A stretch of 64,000 nucleotides of DNA. Source: an uncultured Hyphomicrobiales bacterium (GTDB lineage Bacteria; Pseudomonadota; Alphaproteobacteria; Rhizobiales; Ancalomicrobiaceae). Below the pieces are notes generated by a model. The model did not search any database. It was not told where the DNA came from and was given only the letters and a program-made list of their open reading frames with translations. Location: assembly GCA_903930435.1 (NCBI GenBank), contig CAIYYN010000058.1, positions 1 to 64,000 of the forward strand, written 5' to 3'. Positions 7,484-17,175 of this stretch are shown piece after piece. The translations under genes were made by a program, and so were the position numbers. Each line of letters opens with the position of its first letter. Position 1 is the first letter of the stretch.

Positions 7484-10003
7484 GTGACGCAATTGAGTCG
7501 TTTGAAGAGTTATATGGGGGTGACGCGGGCTGTCGTGTTTGCCGCCTCCAGGCTCTCGACGCTCCTTGCGCTGGCGCTGCTTTCCTTCCTTTGGGGTGGC
7601 ACATTCCTCTATCTCCAGATCGACAGGGAACGAACAATTGATGCAGCCATTGCAAACACGAGCAATATGGCCAGATTGTTCGAAGAACATGTCGCGGAAT
7701 CTCTGAAAGAAGTCGATCAAACATTACAATTTGTTCGTCATGCCTATGAACAGGACCCGCAAGGCTTTGATCTGCCTGCCTGGACGACGAACGGCTATCT
7801 GCAACATGGCTTGACTGTTCAGATGTCAATGATCGGCCCGGATGGCATGTTGTTCGCGACGAATGTGGCGCGCAAACCTGCTCCAATGGATCTGTCCGAC
7901 CGGGAACATTTCAAGGTTCATGTCAACGGCACAAGGGACGAGCTGTTCGTCTCAAAGCCGGTGCTCGGTCGGGCATCTGGCAAATGGACGATCCAATTGA
8001 CGCGGCGGGTTACCAAGCCCGATGGATCGTTTGGCGGCGTGATCGTCGCATCGGTGGATTCTTATTATCTCTCGCGGTTCTTTGAGCAAATCGATCTGGG
8101 AGCCGAAGGCTCGATCACGCTGCTCGGTACCGATGGCGTCATTCGGGCACGTGGCGGTATTCTTGCGTCAGATCTGGGGAGATCCGTAGCGGGCACCGAA
8201 TTTTTTCAGTTCGCGAATTCATCGGCCAGAGGTTCCAAGATCATTGATGGTATTGGTGTCAAGGGTCGCCGGATCATCAGCTTCCGGCGCATGAAGGATT
8301 TCCCGCTGATCGTCACTGTCGCCCAGTCAGAAGCGGAGGTTCTGGCCGGGTATGAACAGGAAAAGCAGATCTTCATCTGGACGACAACGGCGCTCTCGGT
8401 TGTCCTGCTGATCGTGATGTGGGTCGGTGTCGTTCATGAACTGCGCCTGATGCGGGCGCGAAATGCGCAGGCGACGAGCGAGCGCCGTGCACTGAGCAAG
8501 TCTCTCGAACTTGAAGCGACGCTGCGGCACACGAGCCAGGGTATCGTCATGCTCGATCGCAACAAACATCTTCGGGTGATCAATCCTCGTGCAATTGAAC
8601 TGCTCGGACTCGGCGCTACGGCGATGATCGGCAAACCATTGCCGACGAATGTCACTCACATGCTGAGCGATGCCGAATCAAAGTCTCCCGAGAATTCGTC
8701 AGTCGAGATCTCACTTGATCCCGATATCACGATTGCCTTGTCCAGTTCGTCTCTCCCCGATGAAGGTACGCTCTATACGTTGACGGATATTTCCCAGCAC
8801 AAGCGTAATGAGGCTGTACTGGCGGATGCGCGTGATCGGGCAGAGGCTGGTGCGCGTGCGCGTGCATCATTCCTTGCAACGATGAGCCATGAAATCCGGA
8901 CACCTCTTAACGGTGTCATCGGGATGACCCAACTTCTGGATGATTGCGACGACGTCGAGGAGCGCAAGACCTATATTGATACGATGCGGCGGTCGGCTGA
9001 ACACTTGCGCATGATTATCGAGGATATTCTCGATATGTCGAAGCTGGACGCAGACCGGATGACATTCGAGTTTGTGCCGTTCGATCTGGCTGAGACCGTC
9101 AGGACATCGATCGAAATGGTCGAGCCTGCAGCAGCAGAGAAAAAGCTGGTGCTCAGTTCCACCATCGACCCGCATTTGCCGTCCCGGCTCATGGGTGATC
9201 CTGGCCGTCTGCGGCAGGTGCTGCTGAACCTGCTTGGTAACGCCGTCAAGTTCACCGCCGTTGGCTCGGTCAAACTCGAAGTTGATGCGATCGATGTGCA
9301 GGACAAGCCCGGTCTACAGATGCTGCGCTTCCGCGTGACTGACACCGGGATTGGTATGGCTCCCGATGACTTGGGCAAGTTGTTCAAGGATTTCAGTCAG
9401 ATAGATGGCTCGATTACCCGTCGTTTCGGCGGTACCGGGCTTGGTCTTGCAATTTCAAGGAAACTCGCCGAGAACATGGGCGGCGAGATTTCCGTGACCA
9501 GCGAAATCGGCGTCGGTTCGACCTTCATGGTTCTCTTGCCGATCTGCCCGGCCGAAGAGTCCAGACAACCGGCGGCCGCACCTGCGCCAGCGAAAACCCT
9601 TGCACCGGCAGAATCCCGTGGCCTTGATCTGCTCCTGGCCGAAGACAGCCCCACAAACACGATGGTCGCGACCCGTCTCTTACAGAAACTCGGTCATCGG
9701 GTAACAGCTGTCGTCGACGGCGTCGAAGCGCTCGATGCATTGTCAAAACAGAGTTTTGATGCCATTTTCATGGACGTCATGATGCCGCGTATGGACGGAC
9801 TGACCGCGACGCGTCTGATCCGTTCGAGCGGTGCGCCTTATGCCAATATCCCAATCATTGCCCTGACAGCCGCTGCCCTGTCTGAAGATCGTGATGAGGC
9901 ATTTGCGGCGGGCGTCAATTGTTTTGCCACGAAGCCGGTCTCATCTGATCGCATGCGGGCGTCGTTGGAGCAGGCGTTGGGTCAACTGCCCGTCGCCGTT
10001 TAG
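7484..10003 (+). CDS. Membrane hybrid sensor histidine kinase with Cache-like sensor, PAS and receiver domains
   Basis: Two-component sensor of 839 residues. Order: transmembrane helix (about 24-46), extracytoplasmic Cache/PDC-like sensor (about 50-290), second helix (about 296-318), a PAS-like domain (about 345-440), a dimerisation domain with phospho-acceptor His469 in TMSHEIRTPLNG, an ATPase domain with DTGIGM and GGTGLGLAISR, then a receiver domain with phospho-acceptor Asp764 in FMDVMMPRMDG. No separate response regulator or HPt gene is next to it, so its partner must lie elsewhere. The ligand is unknown; Cache sensors often bind amino or carboxylic acids, and putA next door makes that plausible but unproven. 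The GTG start has GAGGT a few bases upstream. Confidence 0.88.
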   Translation: MTQLSRLKSYMGVTRAVVFAASRLSTLLALALLSFLWGGTFLYLQIDRERTIDAAIANTSNMARLFEEHVAESLKEVDQTLQFVRHAYEQDPQGFDLPAWTTNGYLQHGLTVQMSMIGPDGMLFATNVARKPAPMDLSDREHFKVHVNGTRDELFVSKPVLGRASGKWTIQLTRRVTKPDGSFGGVIVASVDSYYLSRFFEQIDLGAEGSITLLGTDGVIRARGGILASDLGRSVAGTEFFQFANSSARGSKIIDGIGVKGRRIISFRRMKDFPLIVTVAQSEAEVLAGYEQEKQIFIWTTTALSVVLLIVMWVGVVHELRLMRARNAQATSERRALSKSLELEATLRHTSQGIVMLDRNKHLRVINPRAIELLGLGATAMIGKPLPTNVTHMLSDAESKSPENSSVEISLDPDITIALSSSSLPDEGTLYTLTDISQHKRNEAVLADARDRAEAGARARASFLATMSHEIRTPLNGVIGMTQLLDDCDDVEERKTYIDTMRRSAEHLRMIIEDILDMSKLDADRMTFEFVPFDLAETVRTSIEMVEPAAAEKKLVLSSTIDPHLPSRLMGDPGRLRQVLLNLLGNAVKFTAVGSVKLEVDAIDVQDKPGLQMLRFRVTDTGIGMAPDDLGKLFKDFSQIDGSITRRFGGTGLGLAISRKLAENMGGEISVTSEIGVGSTFMVLLPICPAEESRQPAAAPAPAKTLAPAESRGLDLLLAEDSPTNTMVATRLLQKLGHRVTAVVDGVEALDALSKQSFDAIFMDVMMPRMDGLTATRLIRSSGAPYANIPIIALTAAALSEDRDEAFAAGVNCFATKPVSSDRMRASLEQALGQLPVAV

Positions 10004-10036
10004 GCGGTATTCTCGACCTGCCAAAACTTCGGGCCA

Positions 10037-11590
10037 TTAAAGTGTTGCGATCGTCTTCAGTGCACCGTCAAGCGCAATGCCGTTTTCGTCCAGAAGGGCC
10101 GCTCGTTGCAATCGGCTGAGCCAATCGCCCCCGTCCGAACGTCCGACCAATGCGGGAATGGCTGAGAGGACGCGATCAAATTTTGATGTGCCGCGCCTAT
10201 GCGTGTCCGAATAGCCTTTGACGAGGCGACGTGCCCGAATGATCTGCACGGCGAGGTCATAATTCACGGGTAAAACGTCTGTTGCCGCTTTCAGCCAGCT
10301 TTCCCGATGTGCCACCTCCCGCTCATGCCGCAAGGTCATTCGGCGGTGTGATTTGAAGCCAGCAATCATGTACAGAACGAGGAACCATGCAATCGTGCCG
10401 GAACGCACCCGTCGACCTCGATTGACGATCCTGTCCAATGCGTTGAACAATTTGGGCCGTGCCTCGATCCAGCGGCCAAGACCCCGTGGCAAGGATCCGC
10501 AGACCTCTTCCATTCTTGGGTGCATATAGTCGACCGTGTAGACAATCTGGTGATCGAGGGCACCGACTTCCGAGCGGATTCGATCATGCCGACCTTCCCG
10601 GGTCTTCAGATCCGCAACCCGGTAAATGTCATCGTAAGCCATCGCGACTGCGACATATTTGGCTGCCTCCAACGTGAATTGAAAGGTCTTCGGCTCTCCT
10701 CCGGCTAATCTGTCGATCTGGAGGAGGTCGTTCAAACGCGCGAGATATTCCTCGGCGTATTCAACATCCTGAAAATCCACCAGTTTCTTGCAACCGGCAA
10801 AGAGCATGGGATGCAGCGCTTCCGGGAAATCCGACTTGATATGTTCGACGAGTGCATTCAGCTTCGGATGCCAGGCGTCCCCTGGCAACGGTGAAAAGCG
10901 CTTTTCGGGCGTCCGCGAAATGGCATCACGTTTGGGTGCCTGCGCGCGTTCAAAACTCGCGTTGAACGCGCGCAGACTGGCGTCAATACCCTTGCCGCCA
11001 GCGCGTATGGTGGCCTCGAAGTCCGACTTGCTGAACGGAAGCAAGCCACTGCCTGCCAATGCGCCAAACATTGTCGCGGAGATAACGCTGCCCTGTTTTG
11101 TCGCCAGCAACTCCATGTCGAACGCGATTGTCCGTTTGGCGGCAAAATCCGTCGCCTCGACAACAACACCGGGATCACCGATGCCGTCACCTGGCTTTTC
11201 CTTTTCGCCGACAGCGTAGGATCGATGTGTCGAGGCGATCAGGGTTGTCCGGTCAGGTGTGACCAATCCGCGCAACACCGAACGCCCGGCTTCCATGAGT
11301 TCGGCGGCCATGACGATGTCGACATCGCCCGGTGTTGGCATGAGCGACAGAACCGGCCTGCTCCCAACGGGCGCCTTCAGCAGTTCTATGTAATAGATCG
11401 TCGCTCCCGTGCGTTGTGCCACGCCGGGGACTGAGGTCGATTGAGCGAACCAGCCACAGGATTCCGCGAGTGCAACAATCCAGTCGGCAAGGACGCCGCC
11501 ACCCTGGCCCCCCATCGCAAGGATGGCCAGGGTGATGGGCTTGTCGGAACTCAAGGTCGAACGATCGGGCAGGGCGGTATCCGGACTCAT
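10037..11590 (-). CDS. iorB: Indolepyruvate ferredoxin oxidoreductase, beta subunit family
   Basis: Partner of IorA in oxidative decarboxylation of aryl-pyruvates (from Trp, Phe or Tyr) to aryl-acetyl-CoA with ferredoxin as electron acceptor. The N-terminal 200 residues form the pyruvate-ferredoxin oxidoreductase gamma-type domain, with AMGGQGGGVLADWI (about 26-39) and TSVPGVAQRTG. The remaining 300 or so residues form the extra domain seen in long bacterial IorB proteins (DUF6537 type), absent from the short archaeal subunit. ATG overlaps the iorA stop by four bases (ATGA), so the two are translationally coupled. It converges on the hybrid kinase, and no terminator is obvious in the 33-base gap. 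Confidence 0.88.
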   Translation of the reverse strand: MSPDTALPDRSTLSSDKPITLAILAMGGQGGGVLADWIVALAESCGWFAQSTSVPGVAQRTGATIYYIELLKAPVGSRPVLSLMPTPGDVDIVMAAELMEAGRSVLRGLVTPDRTTLIASTHRSYAVGEKEKPGDGIGDPGVVVEATDFAAKRTIAFDMELLATKQGSVISATMFGALAGSGLLPFSKSDFEATIRAGGKGIDASLRAFNASFERAQAPKRDAISRTPEKRFSPLPGDAWHPKLNALVEHIKSDFPEALHPMLFAGCKKLVDFQDVEYAEEYLARLNDLLQIDRLAGGEPKTFQFTLEAAKYVAVAMAYDDIYRVADLKTREGRHDRIRSEVGALDHQIVYTVDYMHPRMEEVCGSLPRGLGRWIEARPKLFNALDRIVNRGRRVRSGTIAWFLVLYMIAGFKSHRRMTLRHEREVAHRESWLKAATDVLPVNYDLAVQIIRARRLVKGYSDTHRRGTSKFDRVLSAIPALVGRSDGGDWLSRLQRAALLDENGIALDGALKTIATL

Positions 11591-13752
11591 ATCGCGGCAC
11601 CGTCGGTAAACACGATACGCCGCGAGTCACGTCTTGACTTTAGCCAGCTAATGATGGTCTCGCGGACGCGCGCCAGGAACTTGTCCAGACGCGAGGGATT
11701 ATGAATAATGTCTGCCCGATAGAAGGAGGGGCACAAGATCGCGGCTTCTGAGACCTCGCCGCAATTGCCGCAGCCGACACAGGAGTTATCGATGACGGCG
11801 ACCGGGTCGTCTCGCAACGGATCGTCCGTGTGCTTGACAGACAGAGACGGACAGCCAGACAAGCGAATGCAAGCATGGTCTCCGGTGCAGATATCCGCAT
11901 CGATACCAAAGCGCTCCTTCACGACGCGATCTCCGCGCTTCACCGCCTCGTTGAACAGCGGCTTCACCCGGCGCTGCTTGTTGAGCATGCATTCCGACGA
12001 CGCGACAATGATCTTCGGGCCGCTCGCTGTTGAACTCAGTGCCTCCTTCAGAGTCGCCCGCATCCTGGCGACATCATAGGTCCTGTCGATCTGACGGACC
12101 CAGGTCGCGCCAATCCCGCGAACCGCTGAAACGATGGAATTATTGGTCTTGCGACGGGGGTTGAGCGCACGCGAAGACAGGACATCCTGGCCACCGGTAG
12201 CCGCTGAATAATAATTATCAACGACGAGAATGACGCCATCGTGCCTGTTGTAGACCGCGTTGCCGACGGAAGACGTCAGCCCGTTGTGCCAGAACCCGCC
12301 GTCGCCCATGATCGAGATTGATTTCTTGTCGGCCTTGACGTTGAAGGCTGATGCCGATGCCGGTCCCAGCCCGTACCCCATGGTCGTCGCGCCGATATTG
12401 AAAGGCGGCAGGATCGAAAACAAATGGCAGCCGATGTCAGCGGCCACGTGATGCTGGCCCAGTTCCTGTTCGACCAGTTTCATGGCCGCGAAGATCGGTC
12501 GTTCCGGACAACCGATACAGAAACCGGCTGGCCGTTGCGGGACGACCTCGGTCAGCGCCTTCACGCGCGGATCTGCCAGCACGGCGGACGGATCGGCAAT
12601 CGGCGGCTGATTGCCGAGATAGTGCCGCGCATAAGTCTCGAGAAACGACCGGATGCCCTTGACCAGCACGGGCGCGGTATATTCACCGCCCATCGGCAAG
12701 ACATCCTTGCCCGAAACGCGGGTCTGGATGTCTCGTTTGCGCAAGATCGCGTTAAGCGACTGCTCCAGGTAATCGGGAGCGCCCTCCTCGATCATGAGAA
12801 CAGCAGACTTGTTCGCGCAGAAGGCCGTCAGTTCGTCGTCGATGAGTGGATAGGCCACGTTCAACACATAAAGCGGAACGGCAGATTGTCCGTAGACATC
12901 GGCAAGGCCCAGTTGTTGGAGGGATCGCAGTGCCGAGTTGTAGAGCCCTCCGAGCACGATGATCCCGATGGAGCCGTCTTGCGGGCCGAAATGTTCATTG
13001 AGGCGCTTCGACTTGATGAACTCGATCGCGGCAGGCAACCGCTTTTCCAGCTTTTCCTTTTCATGTGCGAAGGACGCAGGCGGCAGGACAATTCGCGCCG
13101 TATCGCGCAGGGGATTTTCAAGCGCTTGCCGAAGCGTGTAATCGGGGCGCTTGTTCGACTTGGCAGTAAAGGCGCCGTGGACGTGACAAGTGCGAATGCG
13201 CACTTCCAGCATGACCGGCGTATTGGAAGCCTCGGACAGCGCAAATCCGGCCTCGACCATATCGACGATGGAAGACAGGTTGGGGCGCGGATCGAGCAAC
13301 CAGATTTGCGATTTCATCGCAAAGGCGTGGCTGCGCTCCTGCATGATGGACGAACCCTCACCGTAATCCTCGCCGATAATGATCAGGGCACCGCCAGTGA
13401 CGCCGGAGGAGGCGAGATTCGACAAGGCATCGGATGCGACATTGGTACCGGCAGTCGATTTCCATGTCACAGCACCGCGGATCGGGTACATGACCGACGC
13501 AGATAGCATCGCCGCGGCTGCGGCCTCCGAGGCGGATGTCTCGAAATGGACGCCGAGATCATCAAGGACGTCCCTGGCATCAGCGAGAACATCCATCAGG
13601 TGGGAAATCGGCGCGCCCTGATAACCGCCGACATAGGATACACCGGACTGCAACAGGGCTTTCGTGATTGCCAGAATGCCTTCACCGCGAAAGATGTCAC
13701 CTTCGCCGAGTTTCAGATCTTCGACTTCACGGGCAAATGAACGTTCAGCCAT
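11587..13752 (-). CDS. iorA: Indolepyruvate ferredoxin oxidoreductase, alpha subunit
   Basis: Catalytic thiamine diphosphate and iron-sulfur subunit, 721 residues. A pyrimidine-binding domain (about 20-200) is followed by a linker domain, then the ThDP-binding domain, with CIGCPERP at 412-419 and the diphosphate motif starting at MGDGGFWHNG (482-491). The C terminus has ferredoxin-like cysteines: C622, C628 and C634, then CVGCGNC (658-664) and C674. This matches 2-oxoacid:ferredoxin oxidoreductases of the indolepyruvate type. It lies between an asparaginase gene (71 bases upstream, same strand) and iorB, probably as one operon for amino-acid breakdown. The true 2-oxoacid substrate cannot be fixed from sequence. 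Confidence 0.92.
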   Translation of the reverse strand: MAERSFAREVEDLKLGEGDIFRGEGILAITKALLQSGVSYVGGYQGAPISHLMDVLADARDVLDDLGVHFETSASEAAAAAMLSASVMYPIRGAVTWKSTAGTNVASDALSNLASSGVTGGALIIIGEDYGEGSSIMQERSHAFAMKSQIWLLDPRPNLSSIVDMVEAGFALSEASNTPVMLEVRIRTCHVHGAFTAKSNKRPDYTLRQALENPLRDTARIVLPPASFAHEKEKLEKRLPAAIEFIKSKRLNEHFGPQDGSIGIIVLGGLYNSALRSLQQLGLADVYGQSAVPLYVLNVAYPLIDDELTAFCANKSAVLMIEEGAPDYLEQSLNAILRKRDIQTRVSGKDVLPMGGEYTAPVLVKGIRSFLETYARHYLGNQPPIADPSAVLADPRVKALTEVVPQRPAGFCIGCPERPIFAAMKLVEQELGQHHVAADIGCHLFSILPPFNIGATTMGYGLGPASASAFNVKADKKSISIMGDGGFWHNGLTSSVGNAVYNRHDGVILVVDNYYSAATGGQDVLSSRALNPRRKTNNSIVSAVRGIGATWVRQIDRTYDVARMRATLKEALSSTASGPKIIVASSECMLNKQRRVKPLFNEAVKRGDRVVKERFGIDADICTGDHACIRLSGCPSLSVKHTDDPLRDDPVAVIDNSCVGCGNCGEVSEAAILCPSFYRADIIHNPSRLDKFLARVRETIISWLKSRRDSRRIVFTDGAAI

Positions 13753-13823
13753 GATGCACTCGCTGCCGGTTTGATGCGTTCAGGATGTCAATCTTCAGGT
13801 CCGAGGCCTCGTCGGCATCGGCC

Positions 13824-14822
13824 TCAATAGGTTGCGAACATCCGCTCGATCTCCGCATCATCCTGCGTCACCGTGAGGGCGAGCGCCAGAAGAATTCGCG
13901 CCTTTTGTGGCGTGAGATTATCAGCGATCAGGAAGCCGTTTTCGGTGTGCCGACGTCCCTTGAAGGTTCGGCCAGATCCGGAGCGCGATGAAATCAGCAC
14001 CTTCGTCCCATGTGCTTTGACCGCCTCAATCAGCACGTCATTATCTGCGCTGCCGTTAAAGCCCGGCGCAAATGCCGCACAGACAATGCCCTTTGCGCCA
14101 GCTGCGACAAATGCCCGCGCCGCCGTGCCATCTGACCCGACATAGGAATAGATGATATCGACACGTGGCAGGAAATCGAGATCACGAACATCGAATTCGG
14201 TATCCGGGTACACAGCCCGGATCGGCTTGCGATAGTAGGCGATCGCATCCCCATCCGCATGACCCAGCACGCCGAAATCGGGAGACCGAAATGTCTGAAG
14301 CCGCGTGGTCGAGGTCTTGGTCACCTCGCGCGCGGCCTGGATTTCGTCATTGAGGACAACGAGGACACCTAGTCCACGGGATTGCGGCGACGCGGCGACG
14401 CGGATTGCGTTGGCGAGATTGAGCCCGGCATCCGTCGACATGGCCGACGCCGGGCGCTGCGCGCCAACCAGAACAATCGGAAGAGTCACCTTGGCTGTCA
14501 GGGACAGGAAATAGGCGCTTTCCTCGAGGCTGGATGTGCCATGCGTGATGACAATGCCTGCCAGATCCGGATGGTCAGCGACGAGACGGTCACACGTCCG
14601 CAGCAGGCCCTTCCAGTGCTCGAAGGTGATATTGTAGCTCGGGATCGCCTGATACCGGACCGGGATGATGTCTGCGAATGCATGCACGTCTGCGAATTTT
14701 TCGACAAGCTCATCAGCCTGCAACATGACGCCGTTGGCGATATAATCCAGGATATCAAAGGGATTGGCACCGATTGACGAGATTGTTCCGCCGGTTCCAA
14801 TGACAGCGACCTTCGGCTTCAT
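13824..14822 (-). CDS. L-asparaginase / glutaminase-asparaginase family
   Basis: Hydrolyses L-asparagine to aspartate and ammonia. The 332 residues fit the bacterial asparaginase fold. The first catalytic threonine is in GTGGTISS (near residue 12) and the second in THGTSSLEE (near 94), both intact; VLVGAQRPASAMSTDAG is also typical. There is no signal peptide, so it is expected in the cytosol. It is the first gene of a probable three-gene unit with iorA and iorB, and the divergent flavin reductase shares its 199-base upstream region. Glutamine or a D-amino acid may be the real substrate. Confidence 0.85.
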   Translation of the reverse strand: MKPKVAVIGTGGTISSIGANPFDILDYIANGVMLQADELVEKFADVHAFADIIPVRYQAIPSYNITFEHWKGLLRTCDRLVADHPDLAGIVITHGTSSLEESAYFLSLTAKVTLPIVLVGAQRPASAMSTDAGLNLANAIRVAASPQSRGLGVLVVLNDEIQAAREVTKTSTTRLQTFRSPDFGVLGHADGDAIAYYRKPIRAVYPDTEFDVRDLDFLPRVDIIYSYVGSDGTAARAFVAAGAKGIVCAAFAPGFNGSADNDVLIEAVKAHGTKVLISSRSGSGRTFKGRRHTENGFLIADNLTPQKARILLALALTVTQDDAEIERMFATY

Positions 14823-15021
14823 GGCGATTCCTTTATGGCTTGTCTGGTCATTTCACGTTCGCGCCCCATGTTGGGGAGGAGATGTGCATCTAGGGGCATG
14901 AATTTGCGATAACTTCGGCGGATTTGGATCTCATGTCAAAGGGATCGCCGAAAAAAGGCATAGTCTTGTTTGCCTGAAAGGGCTTGATATTCTAGTGTTT
15001 TGGCCGAACGGGGAAATGTGA

Positions 15022-15552
15022 ATGATCCTGGAACGCGACGTGGCCGGTGGAGCAGCAGACTTGAAAGTGCTCCCGGCAACGAAGGAGACTTTCCGCAACG
15101 GCATGGCAAAGCTCGGGGCCGCTGTGACCATCGTCACATCCGACGGGCCTGCGGGGTTGGCCGGTTTCACGGCGACAGCAGTCAGCAGCGTGACGGATGA
15201 GCCGCCGACATTGCTTGTCTGTCTCAATCGCAATGCATCCGTTTTTCCCACAATCCGCGCCAATGCTGTTGTTGCGGTCAACATCCTCGCGCCCCATCAT
15301 GTGGAGCTTGCAAACCTGTTTGGCGGCAAGACACCGCTTGAGGCCCGGTTCGCTGGTGCGAATTGGCAACGGGGGGAAACCGGTGCGCCGCTGTTGACTG
15401 ACGCGCTGGCGTGTTTTGATTGCCGCATCACCCAATTGTTCGACGTTGGAACGCATGCCATTCTGATCTGCGCGGTCGCCGGGATCAGCGGTGAATACGG
15501 ACCGGCTGGTCTGGCGTATTTTGATCGCGCTTACCATCGGGTCGGTGGTTGA
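15022..15552 (+). CDS. Flavin reductase family protein
   Basis: A 176-residue FMN-binding split-barrel protein of the HpaC/RutF type. These enzymes use NAD(P)H to supply reduced flavin to a partner monooxygenase. Typical segments are MAKLGAAVTIVTSDG, GFTATAVSSVTDEPPTLLVC and LANLFGG. The start has GGGGA seven bases ahead of the ATG. No monooxygenase gene is adjacent, so the partner is unknown. The gene is divergent from the asparaginase and converges on the aminotransferase, with no clear terminator between. Confidence 0.85.
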   Translation: MILERDVAGGAADLKVLPATKETFRNGMAKLGAAVTIVTSDGPAGLAGFTATAVSSVTDEPPTLLVCLNRNASVFPTIRANAVVAVNILAPHHVELANLFGGKTPLEARFAGANWQRGETGAPLLTDALACFDCRITQLFDVGTHAILICAVAGISGEYGPAGLAYFDRAYHRVGG

Positions 15553-15609
15553 TAGCTGACGAAGCAGCAGCACGCGCTTTGTCTGAAAACCTGTGATCAG
15601 CCAATGAGT

Positions 15610-16941
15610 TTAGCGGCTTATCGCGAACGCAGCATCAACCGCGTCACCAAGCCGTTCCACGATCACGTCTATGTCATCGCTTGTCACGATGAAGGGTGGT
15701 GCAACGAGGATATGATCGCCGTAAACACCATCGATTGTCCCACCGCCGGGATAGACCATCAACCCGCGCTCCATGGCCTCGCGCTTCACATGGGTGTGGA
15801 GTTTTCGTTTTGGATCGAGCGGGGCCTTGGTTGAACGATCCGCGACCAGTTCGATGCCGCAAAACAAGCCTCGTCCTCGGATGTCACCGACAAAATGGTG
15901 GTTGGCAAAGCGCTCGGTCAAACGCTGCTGCAGGTATGTTCCCTGGCGCATGACATTTGCGAGCAGCTTGTCGCGGTGAATGACTTGCTGGACTGCGAGA
16001 CCAGCTGCGGCCGCCATCGGATGGCCCATATAGGTATGACCGTGCTGGAAAAAGCCCGATCCCTTTGAAAAGGCTTCAAAAATGTGGCTGCCGAGTAGCA
16101 CCGCGCCTATCGGCTGATAACCACCACCCAGGCCCTTCGCGATTGTCATTAGATCCGGACTAACGCCATCCTGTTCGCAGGCATGCAAGGTGCCGGTCCG
16201 CCCTATGCCGCACATGACTTCGTCGAGAATGAGCAGCACGCCGTAGCGGTCGCAGATGGCCCGGATGCGTTTCAGATAATCGGCCACGGGCGGTACTGCG
16301 CCAGCCGTCGCGCCAACAACCGTCTCGGCCACGAAGGCCATGACCTGATCTTCGCCCAGTTCAAGGATCTTGTCCTCCAGCGCTTGGGCCGCGCGTGCGG
16401 CATAGGCCTCATCGTTTTCATCAGCGCGTTGGAAGCGATACGCGTAACAGGGATCGATATGGTGCGTTTCGATCAGCAGCGGCTTGAACTGCGCTCGGCG
16501 CCATTCATTGCCGCCGGCCGCAAGCGCGCCAAGTGTGTTGCCGTGATAACTTTGCCTGCGTGCGATCACGTGCCGACGCTGTGTCTGCCCTTTTTCAACG
16601 AAATATTGGCGCGCCATCTTCAGGGCCGCTTCTACGGCCTCCGAACCGCCGCTGACGAGATAGACATGATCGAGGCCTTCAGGGGCGTCGGCTACGAGTT
16701 GGTCTGCGAGCCGTTCGGCGATTTCAGTCGTGAAAAAGCCGGTATGGGCATAGGCGAGCTGATCGAGTTGCGCATGCAGGGCAGCAATGACATCCGGGTG
16801 GCCATGACCCAGACATGAAACTGCTGCGCCGCCGGAGGCGTCGATGTAGCTTTTCCCCGTGGCGTCAAAGAGTTCAATGCCCCTGCCGCCAACTGCGACC
16901 GGCATCTGGGCGTTGGCAGCACGGTGCAGGATATGCGTCAT
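15610..16941 (-). CDS. Class III pyridoxal-phosphate aminotransferase
   Basis: Cytosolic fold-type I aminotransferase of about 443 residues. The PLP lysine is K269 in MTIAKGLGGGYQPIG, the phosphate-binding segment is SGGSEAVEAALK, and the cofactor aspartate is in ILDEVMCG. Members act on omega-amino acids, polyamines, ornithine or taurine-like donors; the donor here is unknown. I prefer the ATG at 16941 because the protein then starts MTHILHRAANA, matching the usual family start; an ATG at 16968 adds nine residues. The gene is divergent from the ThDP enzyme across about 230 bases, so the two may respond to the same signal. Confidence 0.85.
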   Translation of the reverse strand: MTHILHRAANAQMPVAVGGRGIELFDATGKSYIDASGGAAVSCLGHGHPDVIAALHAQLDQLAYAHTGFFTTEIAERLADQLVADAPEGLDHVYLVSGGSEAVEAALKMARQYFVEKGQTQRRHVIARRQSYHGNTLGALAAGGNEWRRAQFKPLLIETHHIDPCYAYRFQRADENDEAYAARAAQALEDKILELGEDQVMAFVAETVVGATAGAVPPVADYLKRIRAICDRYGVLLILDEVMCGIGRTGTLHACEQDGVSPDLMTIAKGLGGGYQPIGAVLLGSHIFEAFSKGSGFFQHGHTYMGHPMAAAAGLAVQQVIHRDKLLANVMRQGTYLQQRLTERFANHHFVGDIRGRGLFCGIELVADRSTKAPLDPKRKLHTHVKREAMERGLMVYPGGGTIDGVYGDHILVAPPFIVTSDDIDVIVERLGDAVDAAFAISR

Positions 16942-17175
16942 CGGGCGTCTCGCGGTTGATGGGACCATTCAATGTCTCATGATTTAAGCGGCGAAAGATG
17001 AGGGAAGTAAACCCGGTCGGTCCGATAAATTGCTGAATGCGCAAGTCCGGTCGGCGATATCGATAACACGCTAACAGAATCTCGGATGACGATTTCTCGC
17101 TATGCGTCCGTGCGTCTTGTCCGCCGGAGTCCGGCATGTCAAAAGGGCAACAAGATAAATCTTGGGGGAACTGCG

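Noticed and set aside
17086-17175. N-terminal extension of the ThDP enzyme
   Set aside because: The extra 30 residues lack family resemblance, while the ATG at 17176 has a good ribosome site and the conserved start.
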